A stretch of 37,468 bases of DNA from Pseudanabaena cinerea FACHB-1277. GTDB lineage: Bacteria; Cyanobacteriota; Cyanobacteriia; Pseudanabaenales; Pseudanabaenaceae. The stretch spans positions 1-37,468 of the forward strand of contig NZ_JACJPY010000040.1 of NCBI RefSeq assembly GCF_014696345.1. The letters are read 5' to 3'. Of the stretch, positions 1-8,776 are shown piece by piece (within the stretch, counting starts at the first letter, position 1; each line of letters begins with the position of its first letter). The notes under the pieces were generated by a model. The model did no database searches and had not been told where the DNA came from. It saw only the letters and a program-made list of their open reading frames with translations. The translations under genes were made by a program, and so were the position numbers.

Positions 1-60
1 TATTGAAACTAGCTCCCAATAAGTTAACCTACTATCAACGAGGTAAGAGGGCTATGCAGC

Positions 61-636
61 TTGTCACGGCTACGTTTTAGATGTCTTTGTCACCCCCTCA
101 GAGGTTTAACATTATCGCAAAACTTCTTGATTTGGTTGTTTGGTGTAGCAGTTCTTTACAGCTTTAAAGAATTTAAATTTCCTGTCAAGTATAGGAATGT
201 ATTAACTTTATTTGCAATTGCGTTATTGTTAGTCGCAATTATGTTTACTCTATTTATACCATCTGAATCTTTATATGTTGCAGATATCATAGTTGGTATA
301 GCAGCTTCAGTTTTAATTTATGCACTGATTCAATATGATCAATTAATTGATCAAAACCATATTTATCCCAGAACAGTTCATGCTTTGGCAAATTTTTCCT
401 ATAGTTTGTATTTACTACACGTACCCTTGTTGGTGTTTTTAACTGCTGTCTTTCTAAAAAATGAGCGCTGGCAGCCAGATCTAATACATTTATTTTACGG
501 TATGCTTCTGTTTGTAGTAATAATTCTCTATGCCTATGGCATATCTTGCTTTACAGAAGCCAAGACCCATGTTCTCAAAAATTGGATGACTAATGGACTC
601 AATTTACTTACTCAGAAGATTAAAAGTATTTTCTAG
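61..636 (+). CDS. C-terminal half of an acyltransferase-3-like membrane protein (5' part missing or broken)
   Basis: The 191-residue reading frame holds about five hydrophobic segments. Residues around 108-125 contain FSYSLYLLHVPLLVF, which resembles the late part of acyltransferase family 3 proteins; these O-acetylate sugars or lipids at the inner membrane. Family members usually have about 350-400 residues and around ten membrane helices, so only the C-terminal half is here. The listed start is a TTG. The same frame has a stop at 25-27, and no other frame continues convincingly upstream, so the gene is either broken by a frameshift or stop near the window edge or cut by a rearrangement. The first 20 residues are Cys/Arg-rich and unlike the family, which supports a broken 5' end. 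Family assignment is moderate; functionality is doubtful. Confidence 0.45.
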   Translation: MSRLRFRCLCHPLRGLTLSQNFLIWLFGVAVLYSFKEFKFPVKYRNVLTLFAIALLLVAIMFTLFIPSESLYVADIIVGIAASVLIYALIQYDQLIDQNHIYPRTVHALANFSYSLYLLHVPLLVFLTAVFLKNERWQPDLIHLFYGMLLFVVIILYAYGISCFTEAKTHVLKNWMTNGLNLLTQKIKSIF

Positions 637-708
637 TCACAAAACAACGTAGTACAGGCTGTTAACATAGCGCTCTGCGCTTAAGTAGACTGTACTGAGA
701 GAATTGAA

Positions 709-731
709 GTAGCCATTTTTTACTTGGCTAC
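709..731 (-). terminator. weak hairpin at the 3' end of uppS
   Basis: Inverted repeat GTAGCCA (709-715) and TGGCTAC (725-731) with a 9-nt A/T loop. It overlaps the uppS stop codon (728-730). There is no clear U-run on the minus strand, so a terminator role is only possible. Confidence 0.3.
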
Positions 732-1471
732 ACCTTACCAAAGCGGCGATCGCGTTCTTGATAGTCGATTAAAGCGCGATGCAATTCTTGACGGCTAAAA
801 TCTGGCCATAGCACATCTGTAAAATACATCTCGGTATAAGCCATTTGCCAAAGCAGAAAATTACTGAGACGCATTTCGCCACTGGTGCGAATTAGTAAAT
901 CGGGGTTATGGTTGCCTGCGGTATAAAGATGCTGTTCAAATAGGTTTTCATCAATATTTTCAGGATCAATTTCCCCAGATTTCGCAGCCTCCGCAATTTG
1001 CCGACAAACCTTAATGATTTCGCGGCGGCTGCCATAATTAATCGCCACAGTAAAATGAATCGCCTGATTGTGGAGTGTGGCAATTTGCGATCGCTCGATC
1101 TCATGGCGCAACGGTTTTGACAAGGATTCCAGATCTCCCACAAAAGATATCCGCACGCCTTCGCGACACATTTCCTCTAACTCGCGCCGTAGCATCTGCT
1201 CAAATAGCACCATCAAAAAATCCACCTCATGGGCAGGGCGACCCCAATTTTCTGTCGAAAAGGCATAGACCGTCAGCGCGGCAATTCCCCAATCTTTGCA
1301 ACAGCGTAAAATATCCTTGAGTGCCTCCACCCCTTGGCGATGCCCTGCAATGCGCGGCAGTGATCTCTGTTTTGCCCAGCGCCCATTACCATCCATAATT
1401 ACGGCAATATGTTGAGGGAGACGTTGACGGTCTAGATCTGGGGGTAAAGTTTGCAATAGCTTAGCAGTCAT
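728..1471 (-). CDS. uppS: isoprenyl transferase (undecaprenyl diphosphate synthase)
   Basis: A 247-residue cis-prenyltransferase. It condenses isopentenyl diphosphate onto an allylic diphosphate to make the C55 carrier for peptidoglycan and other envelope polymers. The family signature [15 protein letters not shown] lies at residues 22-36, with the catalytic Asp at 27, and the late motif [15 protein letters not shown] is near residue 195. Length is normal for the family. The ATG start overlaps the stop of cdaA by 4 nt (1468-1471), which suggests translational coupling. lysA, cdaA and uppS in this order look like one minus-strand unit linking cell-wall precursor supply (diaminopimelate/lysine and lipid carrier) with c-di-AMP synthesis. 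Confidence 0.95.
   Translation of the reverse strand: MTAKLLQTLPPDLDRQRLPQHIAVIMDGNGRWAKQRSLPRIAGHRQGVEALKDILRCCKDWGIAALTVYAFSTENWGRPAHEVDFLMVLFEQMLRRELEEMCREGVRISFVGDLESLSKPLRHEIERSQIATLHNQAIHFTVAINYGSRREIIKVCRQIAEAAKSGEIDPENIDENLFEQHLYTAGNHNPDLLIRTSGEMRLSNFLLWQMAYTEMYFTDVLWPDFSRQELHRALIDYQERDRRFGKV
746..753. repeat. HIP1 octamer GCGATCGC (example of many)
   Basis: The palindrome GCGATCGC and its core CGATCG recur throughout genes on both strands. HIP1 over-representation is typical of many cyanobacteria. It is listed once as an example and supports the taxonomic call. Confidence 0.8.
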
Positions 1472-2358
1472 TTCTTCTCTGACGATTTTCGGCTTACCAT
1501 ATTTTTAAAACTTGAGCTTAACCACTGCCAATTAAAAGTTGGCACGGTTCTTCTTAAAGGTGTTGGACGATAGTTGCCTAGTTTAGTTTCTAGAATCTCC
1601 CGCAGACGGCTACTAGTAATTGGTCGATCTAATATCCCACTTTCGGCGATCGCAATAGATCCAGTCTCTTCAGAAACCACTATACAAAAGCAATTTCTGA
1701 CGCGATCTGTGATGCCCATTGCCGCCCGATGTCTTGTGCCAATTTCCCTAGAGGCAGCCTTTTCTGAAATAGGCAAAATGACACCTGCCGCCAAAATCCG
1801 ATCTTCGCGTACCAAGACTGCGCCATCATGCAATAAAGTCGTGGTCTGAAAAATTGTGTGCAGCAATTCTTTCGATAGCAAAGCATTAAGCCTCACCCCT
1901 GGTACAGAAAAATCACGGTCATCGATCGGCTCTCCCGTTTCGATAATTATTAATGCACCAGTGCGATTTTGCGACAGTTCGATTACGGCATCATTAATCT
2001 CTTCAATCACTGAATCAGTTTCCACTGGCGATCGCCAACTGGCAGTTGGCTGCAATAATGACAATAGGTCACCCCGCCCTAGCCTTTCTAGAAATCGCCG
2101 CAGTTCTGGCTGCAAAATCACAGCTAAGGCAACGGCTGCTCCAATTAGTAACTTATCGAGAATAAAATTTAGTAACCGTAGCCCAAGGCGATCGCTAACC
2201 ACACTAAAGATGGCTAAGAAAATAATGCCCCTGACCATCAACAAAGTGCGCCGATCATTGCTTAGCGAGAGCATGATGTAGATTAACCCCAAGACCGCAA
2301 GGATATCGACACCCCTGAGCATGAATGCAATTGTGTTGATATTGGTAAACCACTGCAT
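1468..2358 (-). CDS. cdaA: diadenylate cyclase CdaA (membrane-bound c-di-AMP synthase)
   Basis: A 296-residue protein with three predicted N-terminal membrane helices (about residues 15-33, 40-56 and 70-86), followed by a DisA_N-type cyclase domain. The two active-site signatures are visible: HDGA at 177-180 and GTRHRAAMG around 207-215. It makes cyclic di-AMP from two ATP at the cytoplasmic membrane. In other bacteria c-di-AMP controls potassium uptake, osmotic balance and cell-wall homeostasis. The ATG at 2358 is preceded by GAGAGGG, a good ribosome binding site. The gene ends inside the start of uppS. It sits downstream of lysA across a 110-nt gap that holds competing hairpins. No cognate regulator gene such as cdaR is next to it. 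Confidence 0.93.
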   Translation of the reverse strand: MQWFTNINTIAFMLRGVDILAVLGLIYIMLSLSNDRRTLLMVRGIIFLAIFSVVSDRLGLRLLNFILDKLLIGAAVALAVILQPELRRFLERLGRGDLLSLLQPTASWRSPVETDSVIEEINDAVIELSQNRTGALIIIETGEPIDDRDFSVPGVRLNALLSKELLHTIFQTTTLLHDGAVLVREDRILAAGVILPISEKAASREIGTRHRAAMGITDRVRNCFCIVVSEETGSIAIAESGILDRPITSSRLREILETKLGNYRPTPLRRTVPTFNWQWLSSSFKNMVSRKSSEKK

Positions 2359-2391
2359 TCATCGCCCTCTCATTCACAACTGAAAAATATA

Positions 2392-2466
2392 CAGCACTTT
2401 GATATTGGACTAACGATAATATATTTTGGGAAAGTGCTGCTTCTCAACATTTCCCCAAAATATATT
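2392..2466 (-). promoter_or_regulatory. two mutually exclusive hairpins between lysA and cdaA
   Basis: Read on the minus strand, arm 1 (2466-2453) pairs with arm 2 (2430-2418): AATATATTTTGGG against CCCAAAATATATT, extendable by a few A/T pairs. The CAGCACTTT at 2439-2431, which lies in the loop of that hairpin, can instead pair with AAAGTGCTG at 2400-2392. The second stem is followed on the minus strand by a T-rich run (tatattttt). The two stems share sequence and cannot both form fully. This resembles a terminator/anti-terminator, but the first stem may simply be the lysA terminator. Confidence 0.45.
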
Positions 2467-2468
2467 AA

Positions 2469-3842
2469 TTATTTCCTTAAACCCTCTGGCAGGCAATCAT
2501 GACGCAGTAAATCTTCGCGGGTTTCCCGTTTAATGATCAAACTGGATTCGCCATTTCTGACCACGATCGCCGCAGGTTTGGGCAAGCGGTTGTAGTTAGA
2601 AGCCATGCTGTAGTTATAAGCGCCTGTGGCAAATACCACCAAGGTATCCCCTGGATGAGTCTCAGGTAGCTGAATGTCCTTAATTAAGACATCCCCTGAT
2701 TCGCAATGTTTGCCAGCGATCGTCACGGTTTGGGTAAGATCGGCACTCATGCGATCGGCGATCGCAGCGCGATATTTAGATTGGTAAGTGATTGGGCGTG
2801 GGTTATCGGACATCCCCCCATCAACGGTGATGTAGGTGCGGATATCGGGAACTGTCTTACTGCCGCCAACCCGATAGGCGGTGATGCAGCTAGAACCTAC
2901 CAGCGATCGCCCAGGTTCGCAAAGCAACTTCGGCAATGGTAATCCCGCCTTCACAAAAGCTTCAGTTACACCTTGGCAAACAGTTTGCACCCATGCTTCG
3001 ATACTGGGAGGATCATCGGATTCCACATAGCGAATGCCCAAACCACCACCAATATTTAGCTCCGAAAATTTGAGATTGTACTTCTCTCCCGCCAATTTAA
3101 ACCATTGCACCATAACACCGCCAATGTCTTGGTGTGGCTGCAACTCAAAAATCTGGGAGCCAATATGAGCATGGATACCCACACAGTTGAGGAGAGACTG
3201 AGATACAAAGGCAAATACCGCCTCAATTTCATTGGGATCAAACCCAAACTTACTATCAATATGTCCAGTTTGAATATATTCGTGGGTGTGACACTCAATG
3301 CCTGGGGTCAACCGCAGCATAATCCGAGGATTACTGGTTTGCTCTAGGGCAAGTTGGTTGAGATTGTTTAGCTCATACCAATTGTCAACTACAATAGTGC
3401 AGCCAGCATCAAGGGCATAGCGCAGTTCATCGAGGGATTTGTTATTGCCATGAAAATAGATGAGGTCAGAGGGTGTGCCTGCCCGCATTGCTGTCAGGAT
3501 TTCGCCTGCCGAGACCACATCAATGCCTAAGCCTTCATTATTGACGATCGCACATACCGCCATACAACTCCAAGCCTTAGAAGCATAAAGCACCTGTGAA
3601 GCGCCTTGATAATGCTGGGCAAAAGCATCGCGATATTGTTGGCAAGCAGTTCTTAGGCTGACTTCATCTAAAATGTAAAGCGGTGAACCATATTGACGCA
3701 CTAGCTCCACCACATCGCAGCCGCCAACTTCGAGGCGATCGTTGCTATTAGTTTTAGCCGTCAGAGGTAAAAGTTGTTGATTAGGCGATAGGCGCTCTAA
3801 GCTAATTGTCTCAATTTTGAGACTTGGTAAAACAGTAACCAT
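2469..3842 (-). CDS. lysA: diaminopimelate decarboxylase
   Basis: A 457-residue fold-type III PLP enzyme that performs the last step of lysine synthesis, meso-diaminopimelate to L-lysine. The PLP lysine is in YASKA (about residue 89). HIGSQIFE, the glycine-rich LNIGGGLGIRY, CEPGRSLVG and the catalytic-Cys region KHCESGDVL follow in family order, and the C-terminal GAYNYSMASNYN substrate/PLP motif is intact. An N-terminal extension of about 45 residues precedes the decarboxylase barrel. It is the first gene of the minus-strand group lysA-cdaA-uppS; the downstream gap to cdaA carries the hairpins at 2392-2466. Confidence 0.95.
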   Translation of the reverse strand: MVTVLPSLKIETISLERLSPNQQLLPLTAKTNSNDRLEVGGCDVVELVRQYGSPLYILDEVSLRTACQQYRDAFAQHYQGASQVLYASKAWSCMAVCAIVNNEGLGIDVVSAGEILTAMRAGTPSDLIYFHGNNKSLDELRYALDAGCTIVVDNWYELNNLNQLALEQTSNPRIMLRLTPGIECHTHEYIQTGHIDSKFGFDPNEIEAVFAFVSQSLLNCVGIHAHIGSQIFELQPHQDIGGVMVQWFKLAGEKYNLKFSELNIGGGLGIRYVESDDPPSIEAWVQTVCQGVTEAFVKAGLPLPKLLCEPGRSLVGSSCITAYRVGGSKTVPDIRTYITVDGGMSDNPRPITYQSKYRAAIADRMSADLTQTVTIAGKHCESGDVLIKDIQLPETHPGDTLVVFATGAYNYSMASNYNRLPKPAAIVVRNGESSLIIKRETREDLLRHDCLPEGLRK

Positions 3843-3927
3843 TAAGTATTCAGTTCAATATTAATGAAAGGTATAAGATCGCTAAATCTATTATAAATAT
3901 GAATTACCCAGATCTAATCAATATCCA

Positions 3928-4027
3928 ATACCAAATCAAGAAATGGCTATGCTGTTTATTGATTTTAAAAACTGATTTCAAAACCCTTACTGGGTTTAGT
4001 TTTCAACCCATAAAAATAATGTGGCAA
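3928..4027 (+). repeat. degenerate copy of the 103-bp ATACCAA-ended dispersed repeat
   Basis: It begins ATACCAAATCA and shares AAATGGCTA, GATTT, TTACTGGGTTT and GTTTTCAA in the same order with the copies at 32569-32671 and 35048-35150. It carries a small internal insertion and lacks the right-hand GGTAT terminus. It lies in the divergent-looking gap between lysA and the CCB-like gene. Confidence 0.65.
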
Positions 4028-4124
4028 TTGCAAAAATCAGCGCTAGAGGATCTCAGAGGTAAACGAGAAAGGGAAAGGGTTTCAATGCCAAAGGTGCTGA
4101 AGCCCTCAAAATCGGAACTTCAAA

Positions 4125-4655
4125 TTACTCAGGAAGCTTTGCTAGTTTTAAAGCCTTCTCTAGCTGCTCGATTTCATCTTTATGCGCCCTCACCTTTAAC
4201 CTAGATTCAGGCAATAGCCTTAAACTCACCTGACGCTCGCGGGCAGTACCCCGCCAATAAAATAGACCAGCGATCGGCGATAGTGGCAATAACCACAACC
4301 ACAAATTCGCCAAGTCGGGAATGAGTATCCCCAAGACTAAACCCAGACAACTCAGCCCCAGCGCTGCCAAAATGCTTAGAAATATTGCCAAAAACCAGCT
4401 TGGTTGAATCTGTCCTGATAAAACAGCCACATCGCGATCGGGATCAATCTCCACAACTCTATAAGCTCGTTGACGAAAATAGTCGCGCACCTGCTTCAGC
4501 AGTTGATCGTCATTAGTATCCTTTGACTGACCCACCGCAAAAACAGCATCGGTGGTGCGATCGCGAATTGAACCGCGCAAAAATGAAATTAAGCCCCAAA
4601 ACAGTAGGGCAGTTAGAAATAGGGTAGAGTAAATTGTGGGAATAGTAACAGACAT
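4125..4655 (-). CDS. putative CCB2/CCB4-type cytochrome b6f heme-ci assembly protein
   Basis: A small membrane protein of 176 residues from the ATG at 4655. A TTG 36 nt upstream would add 12 residues, but it has no ribosome binding site and the added residues do not look like family sequence. Hydrophobic segments lie near the N-terminus (YSTLFLTALLFWGLISF) and as a hairpin in the middle (FLAIFLSILAALGLSCLGLVLGIL and the following LWLWLLPLSPIAGLFYW), with a charged C-terminal helix. The RDRTTDAVF region after helix 1 and the YWRGTARERQVSLRL stretch after the last helix resemble cyanobacterial proteins annotated as 'cofactor assembly of complex C subunit B'. Plant CCB2/CCB4 attach heme ci to cytochrome b6. 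Family recognition is from memory and moderate. Confidence 0.6.
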   Translation of the reverse strand: MSVTIPTIYSTLFLTALLFWGLISFLRGSIRDRTTDAVFAVGQSKDTNDDQLLKQVRDYFRQRAYRVVEIDPDRDVAVLSGQIQPSWFLAIFLSILAALGLSCLGLVLGILIPDLANLWLWLLPLSPIAGLFYWRGTARERQVSLRLLPESRLKVRAHKDEIEQLEKALKLAKLPE

Positions 4656-5021
4656 TAAAGCTCTGATAGGTTTAGATGGCAGCACAATCAATAGGCTTGA
4701 TCGCTAGTTATTTCCTTCATTTTACAGTAACTCGTTGCATTACAGTCTATTGAGGGTTTGCATAGTACAGAAATACTTTTGAAAGTAGCACTCCGCAAAG
4801 CTTTTAAAAATATTCCTCGGTTTTCAGTAAGCTCAAAGTGCTGTAATTCGTGGCAGTCGTTAGCATTGCAGAACCGTTAAACTTCAAAATTTCCCTTAAC
4901 CCTATTAGTCGAGAAAATGCTATAAAGATTAGAAATCAAAGCAAAGAACAAATCAAAGGGCTAACTAAAAGTTTGTGATTGAGTATGTATCTCTTGGAAA
5001 CACTTAGGTAAAAATACAAAT
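4656..5021. other. gene-free divergent region upstream of the tyrosine kinase
   Basis: About 366 bases between two divergently transcribed genes. It is A/T-rich and must hold both promoters. A TATAAA-like hexamer occurs at about 4920. I see no convincing ORF, strong palindrome or repeat copy. Confidence 0.5.
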
Positions 5022-7232
5022 ATGACTGAATATCCTAAAACCACATATGTGGGCAAGTATGCTGCCGATGACTCTTTTAAGCTTGCCAAATTTCTACGCA
5101 TATTACGCAAACGTTGGATAGTTATTGCGGCGATGGCTGCCACCATATTTGCTGGAAATACTTACTATGTCTTTACTAGAACGCCATTGTACAAGTCATC
5201 GGCAGCCCTACTGATCAACAACTCAACGATCGCGGTTTCCGATATTCAGATTCCAGGACTGCCCAGTAGCTCAGCCATCAACCTTGGCACGGAAGTTGGT
5301 ATTCTTAAGAGCCGCCCATTGATTGAGATCGCGATTTCTAAAATGCGCGAATCGCCTTCAGCAAGTGCCTATAAAGATATTGATGCAGGGCAGATTATGC
5401 AGGGGCTGGAAATTATGCCCGAAAGAAATGCGTTAATCTTGCGGCTGATCTATACCGATAGTGACCCCAAACGCGCTAGGGAAGTTTTGAATGCCCTGTC
5501 CCAAACCTATGTGGAATATAGCCTCAGCGATCGCCGCACCAAGTCCAGCACTGCCATCAAGTTTATCCAAGAGAAACTACCTCAGATCAAGCAGCAACTT
5601 GACAAGTCGGCTTTAGCTGTGACCCAGTTTCGCAAAACCTATAATATTGTTGACCCTGAGACTTACGCTGCGTCTGTATATTCCATGCGGGAAGCGCTGG
5701 AAAAACAGGCGCAAGAACTGCAAATTCGCATTGCCCAAGTCCAGCAGCAATATGAAATTATCGGTCGTCAGGTTGGCAAGACCCCTGAAGCTGCCATTAG
5801 TGGCGCAATTTTGCAACAGGACACGCCTTACCAATCTTTAGTGAAGCAATTCCAAGAAGTCGAAACTAATTACTTTCTAGAGCGCACACGCTTTCGAGAA
5901 GATCATCCTAATGTTGTTGCACTCAAAGATCGGCGTGACGAACTTTACCGACTGTTAGAAGTCCGCGCTCAGTCGGTGGTGGGCAGTCGTTCAGGAATAG
6001 CTAACCTTGCTAATGAACCCAATAGCCAAATCCAACAAAACTTATCTACTCAGCTATTTGAAGCTCAAACAAATCTTGCGGTTAGTCAGGCGCAGTTGGA
6101 GAGCATTAGAAATGCTCAGTCAGAAGTGGCGGCAGTATTTTCGCAAATCCCTCAAATTCAACAAAGGTTTGTGGAGATTCAACGACAACTAGCCCTCGAT
6201 ACGGCTACTTACAATAAATTAACCGAGAAGCTAGAGGAGTTACGCATTTCCGAAGCGCAGGAAATTTCATCTTGGCGAGTTTTAGAACCGCCGTTAATTC
6301 CCATCCGTCCATCTTCACCAGATATTGAGCGTGGCTTGATGACAGGGGCGATCGCTGGTTTAGGATTAGGGATCTTGGCAGCACTGTTACTTGACAAACT
6401 CGATGAACGCATCCGTGAAGTCGAAGAGGTCAAGGAACTAATCGATATTCCCCTATTAGGCGCGATCCCAATTACTGATGTTACTTCCTTAAGTGCTGTC
6501 ATTGGTCAAGGCATTTTGCCCAGTAGTAATTACTATGCCTTTAAGGAATCTTTGAGTTCCCTCGCCCTCAACTTGCGTTATCTCGGCACAGATAACATGG
6601 TAAAGGTAATCGCCTTTACATCGTCTGTACCATCAGAAGGCAAAAGTACCCTAACCTATAATTTGGCGATCATTTTGGCAACCCTTGGCTATAAGGTGCT
6701 GTTGATCGATGCTGACTTAAGAAAGCCCACTGTGCATAAACTATCCAAGCTCAGCGATAAAATCGGGCTATCAACGATTTTAGCCACACCCACGCCTTGG
6801 CAAGATGTCTTTCAACTGGGAGATGAAAAGGGCAATCTTCATATAATTACATCGGGCTCGATTCCGCCTAATCCCATGCTATTGCTAGAGTCCACCAAAA
6901 TGGCAGCATTAATACAGGAATGGCGGCAGCAGTATGATTATGTCTTGGTGGATACTCCTCCTGTCATCGGCATTGCCGATGCCCAATGCTTAACTGCTAA
7001 GGTAGATGCCTTCATTCTTGTCGCTGCCATTAACCGTTCAACCCGTAGCGGCATTTCTAAGGCTTTGGAGGTCTTGGAAAATGCCAGGGCAAATGTTTCG
7101 GGGCTATTGATCAATATGATTGGCGAATCTGATAGTGACTACCATTATGGCTATTACGATCAGTACTACTATCTCAATCCTGCCGATCGCCAAGAGCAAG
7201 ATCCTGAAGAAGTCAAAACTGAAGTCAGCTAA
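5022..7232 (+). CDS. polysaccharide biosynthesis tyrosine autokinase (Wzc-like co-polymerase plus BY-kinase)
   Basis: A 736-residue inner-membrane protein that combines a Wzz chain-length domain with a bacterial tyrosine kinase. The first membrane helix is at about 31-51 (RWIVIAAMAATIFAG). A long periplasmic coiled-coil region follows, and helix 2 sits near 437-458 after the proline-rich PLIPIRPSSPD. The cytoplasmic kinase has Walker A SVPSEGKST (about 535-543), Walker A' LLIDADLRKPT (about 560) and Walker B YVLVDTPP (about 639). The C-terminal tail carries seven tyrosines within twelve residues (about 707-717), the usual autophosphorylation cluster. Such proteins control export of capsule or exopolysaccharide. 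No glycosyltransferase or Wza-like gene is adjacent, so the partner locus is elsewhere. A strong terminator follows directly. Confidence 0.93.
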   Translation: MTEYPKTTYVGKYAADDSFKLAKFLRILRKRWIVIAAMAATIFAGNTYYVFTRTPLYKSSAALLINNSTIAVSDIQIPGLPSSSAINLGTEVGILKSRPLIEIAISKMRESPSASAYKDIDAGQIMQGLEIMPERNALILRLIYTDSDPKRAREVLNALSQTYVEYSLSDRRTKSSTAIKFIQEKLPQIKQQLDKSALAVTQFRKTYNIVDPETYAASVYSMREALEKQAQELQIRIAQVQQQYEIIGRQVGKTPEAAISGAILQQDTPYQSLVKQFQEVETNYFLERTRFREDHPNVVALKDRRDELYRLLEVRAQSVVGSRSGIANLANEPNSQIQQNLSTQLFEAQTNLAVSQAQLESIRNAQSEVAAVFSQIPQIQQRFVEIQRQLALDTATYNKLTEKLEELRISEAQEISSWRVLEPPLIPIRPSSPDIERGLMTGAIAGLGLGILAALLLDKLDERIREVEEVKELIDIPLLGAIPITDVTSLSAVIGQGILPSSNYYAFKESLSSLALNLRYLGTDNMVKVIAFTSSVPSEGKSTLTYNLAIILATLGYKVLLIDADLRKPTVHKLSKLSDKIGLSTILATPTPWQDVFQLGDEKGNLHIITSGSIPPNPMLLLESTKMAALIQEWRQQYDYVLVDTPPVIGIADAQCLTAKVDAFILVAAINRSTRSGISKALEVLENARANVSGLLINMIGESDSDYHYGYYDQYYYLNPADRQEQDPEEVKTEVS

Positions 7233-7236
7233 AAGG

Positions 7237-7260
7237 AGCGGCGCATTGCGCCGCTTTTTT
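7237..7260 (+). terminator. rho-independent terminator after the tyrosine kinase
   Basis: Perfect 8-bp stem AGCGGCGC / GCGCCGCT (7237-7244 and 7248-7255) with a 3-nt loop, followed by TTTTTT. It starts five bases after the kinase stop and lies between convergent genes. Confidence 0.85.
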
Positions 7261-7270
7261 CTTGAAAGTC

Positions 7271-8404
7271 TTAGAAATCCACACCCCGCTTTAGATCGAT
7301 GCCCTTTTCGGCATAGTGCTTGTGACAGACCATTTCGGAATGGATTGAGGCAAGATCAAAATAGGCGGGTTGATTGAAGCATCTACCTGTGATGATGATC
7401 TCGGTATCACGGGACTTTTTGAGAAGGGCTTGGCAGATTGGCTCAACGGGTAATAAATCTAGATCAACGGTGGGATTTAGCTCATCAAGAATAATGGTTT
7501 TGTATAGTCCTGAAGCGATCGCCGCTTGAGCAATTTCCCAACCACGTTGGGCCTCGATGCAGTCGATTTCCTGCTGTTGACCGCGCCAGACGATCGCATC
7601 GCGTCCACAGCGCTGATGGTCGATCACATGGGGATAGCCGCGTTTGAGGGCAGCGATCGCTGCATCTTCGGTATAGCCAGAGCCACCCTTAAGCCACTGC
7701 ATGATCAAAACTCGGTGCGACAGATCGCGGCTGATGCCTGTCCCGATCGCCTTGAGTGACCGCCCTAAAGCCGAAGTGCTTTTGCCCTTACCCGCCCCTG
7801 TATAAATCTCGATGCCTGTGATGCCATACTTTTCCGCATGAGCTTCATCGTGTGATCGCATCTCTGAGTGCAGATCTGCAATATCGATTAATGACTGTGG
7901 TGCGCCGCGCCCTGTGCAAATAACTTCTAGGTGGGCGGGTTTATTTCTTAAATCTTTAACAATGCGATCGGCGGGAATTAAACCCAGATCTAGTACGGGA
8001 TTAATTTCATCTAAAACTACTACAGAATAAAGTCCCGAAGCCATTGCGCCTTTGGCGATCGCCCAGCCCCGTTCCGCCTCTTGGCGATCAAAGGTGGTGA
8101 TATGCTCCGAATCAAAAAACTCGGCTCTGCCTGTCCGCACATGATCGATTAAATGCGGGAAACCCTGTTGTAAAGCCGAAATTGCTGCATCTTCGGCATA
8201 CTCGCGTTCCGCCCCCTTGAGAAAGCGCAATAGTAATATCCTTGTGCCGAAGGGCGATGTATCAGACATCCCTAAACCCAGCGATCGCAGCACTACGCCC
8301 AATGCCGCCTGTGATTTACCCTTACCAGTGCCGTCATAAACATGGATTTGTCCGACTTCACGCTCGGGACGCACCTGTGCGGTCATGATGCCAATAGCTG
8401 CCAT
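7271..8404 (-). CDS. tandem-domain CobO/BtuR-like corrinoid adenosyltransferase
   Basis: The protein contains two complete CobO-type P-loop domains. The first has YDGTGKGKSQAALG, VVVLDEINPVLDLGL and ICTGRGAPQSLIDIADLHSEM. The second has YTGAGKGKSTSALG, TIILDELNPTVDLDL and ITGRCFNQPAYFDLASIHSEM. Each domain is about 180 residues, the size of a whole CobO, so this is an internal duplication. CobO adenosylates cob(I)yrinic acid a,c-diamide with ATP in cobalamin synthesis. I start at the ATG at 8404 (377 residues) because it leads directly into the domain; a TTG at 8434 is possible. No other cobalamin gene is nearby. Family is certain; whether both halves are catalytic is unknown. Confidence 0.85.
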   Translation of the reverse strand: MAAIGIMTAQVRPEREVGQIHVYDGTGKGKSQAALGVVLRSLGLGMSDTSPFGTRILLLRFLKGAEREYAEDAAISALQQGFPHLIDHVRTGRAEFFDSEHITTFDRQEAERGWAIAKGAMASGLYSVVVLDEINPVLDLGLIPADRIVKDLRNKPAHLEVICTGRGAPQSLIDIADLHSEMRSHDEAHAEKYGITGIEIYTGAGKGKSTSALGRSLKAIGTGISRDLSHRVLIMQWLKGGSGYTEDAAIAALKRGYPHVIDHQRCGRDAIVWRGQQQEIDCIEAQRGWEIAQAAIASGLYKTIILDELNPTVDLDLLPVEPICQALLKKSRDTEIIITGRCFNQPAYFDLASIHSEMVCHKHYAEKGIDLKRGVDF

Positions 8405-8477
8405 GTTTTTACTTAGTCTCTTTTCACAACGCAATACAATAGTATAGCAACCTTAAATCATCTGAAATATTGCCTTA

Positions 8478-8684
8478 ATGAAGAAGGTCTTGGCAAATAT
8501 ATTGCACTGCATCGAACATGGCACAGAGTTAGGCTGGATGCTCGATCCTGAAGAACAGAATCTTTTTGTGATCTCTAGCGATCGCCGTATTCAAATGTTT
8601 AAAGGTTCGCAATCTGTACCCGTTCTCATGGGTATTGAATTAGATTTGACGGTTGCTCAGATTTTTGAATGGCTAAGTTTTTAA
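8478..8684 (+). pseudogene. Uma2-like C-terminal fragment
   Basis: A 68-residue frame whose middle (IEHGTELGWMLDPEEQNLFV, then LMGIELDLTVAQIFEWL) resembles the end of Uma2/DUF820 restriction-endonuclease-fold proteins, where a 'G..LGWLIDP' strand precedes a final hydrophobic segment. Intact members have about 190-260 residues and carry the catalytic Asp and Glu upstream; both are absent here. No ribosome binding site is obvious before the ATG. An intact Uma2 gene lies 92 nt downstream. Probably a decayed paralogue, though a short standalone protein cannot be excluded. Confidence 0.45.
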
Positions 8685-8776
8685 GACTTGGGGCGGGGCG
8701 AGCGCTAGTGATTGGCAAGCGCCCCAATCATGAACCTGGGCTATAATTCCATTAAACAATCAGCCCTTAGAGCATT

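Noticed and set aside
3899-4204. 101-codon plus-strand ORF between lysA and the CCB-like gene
   Set aside because: It covers a dispersed repeat copy and overlaps the 3' end of the minus-strand gene; no family pattern and low-complexity composition.
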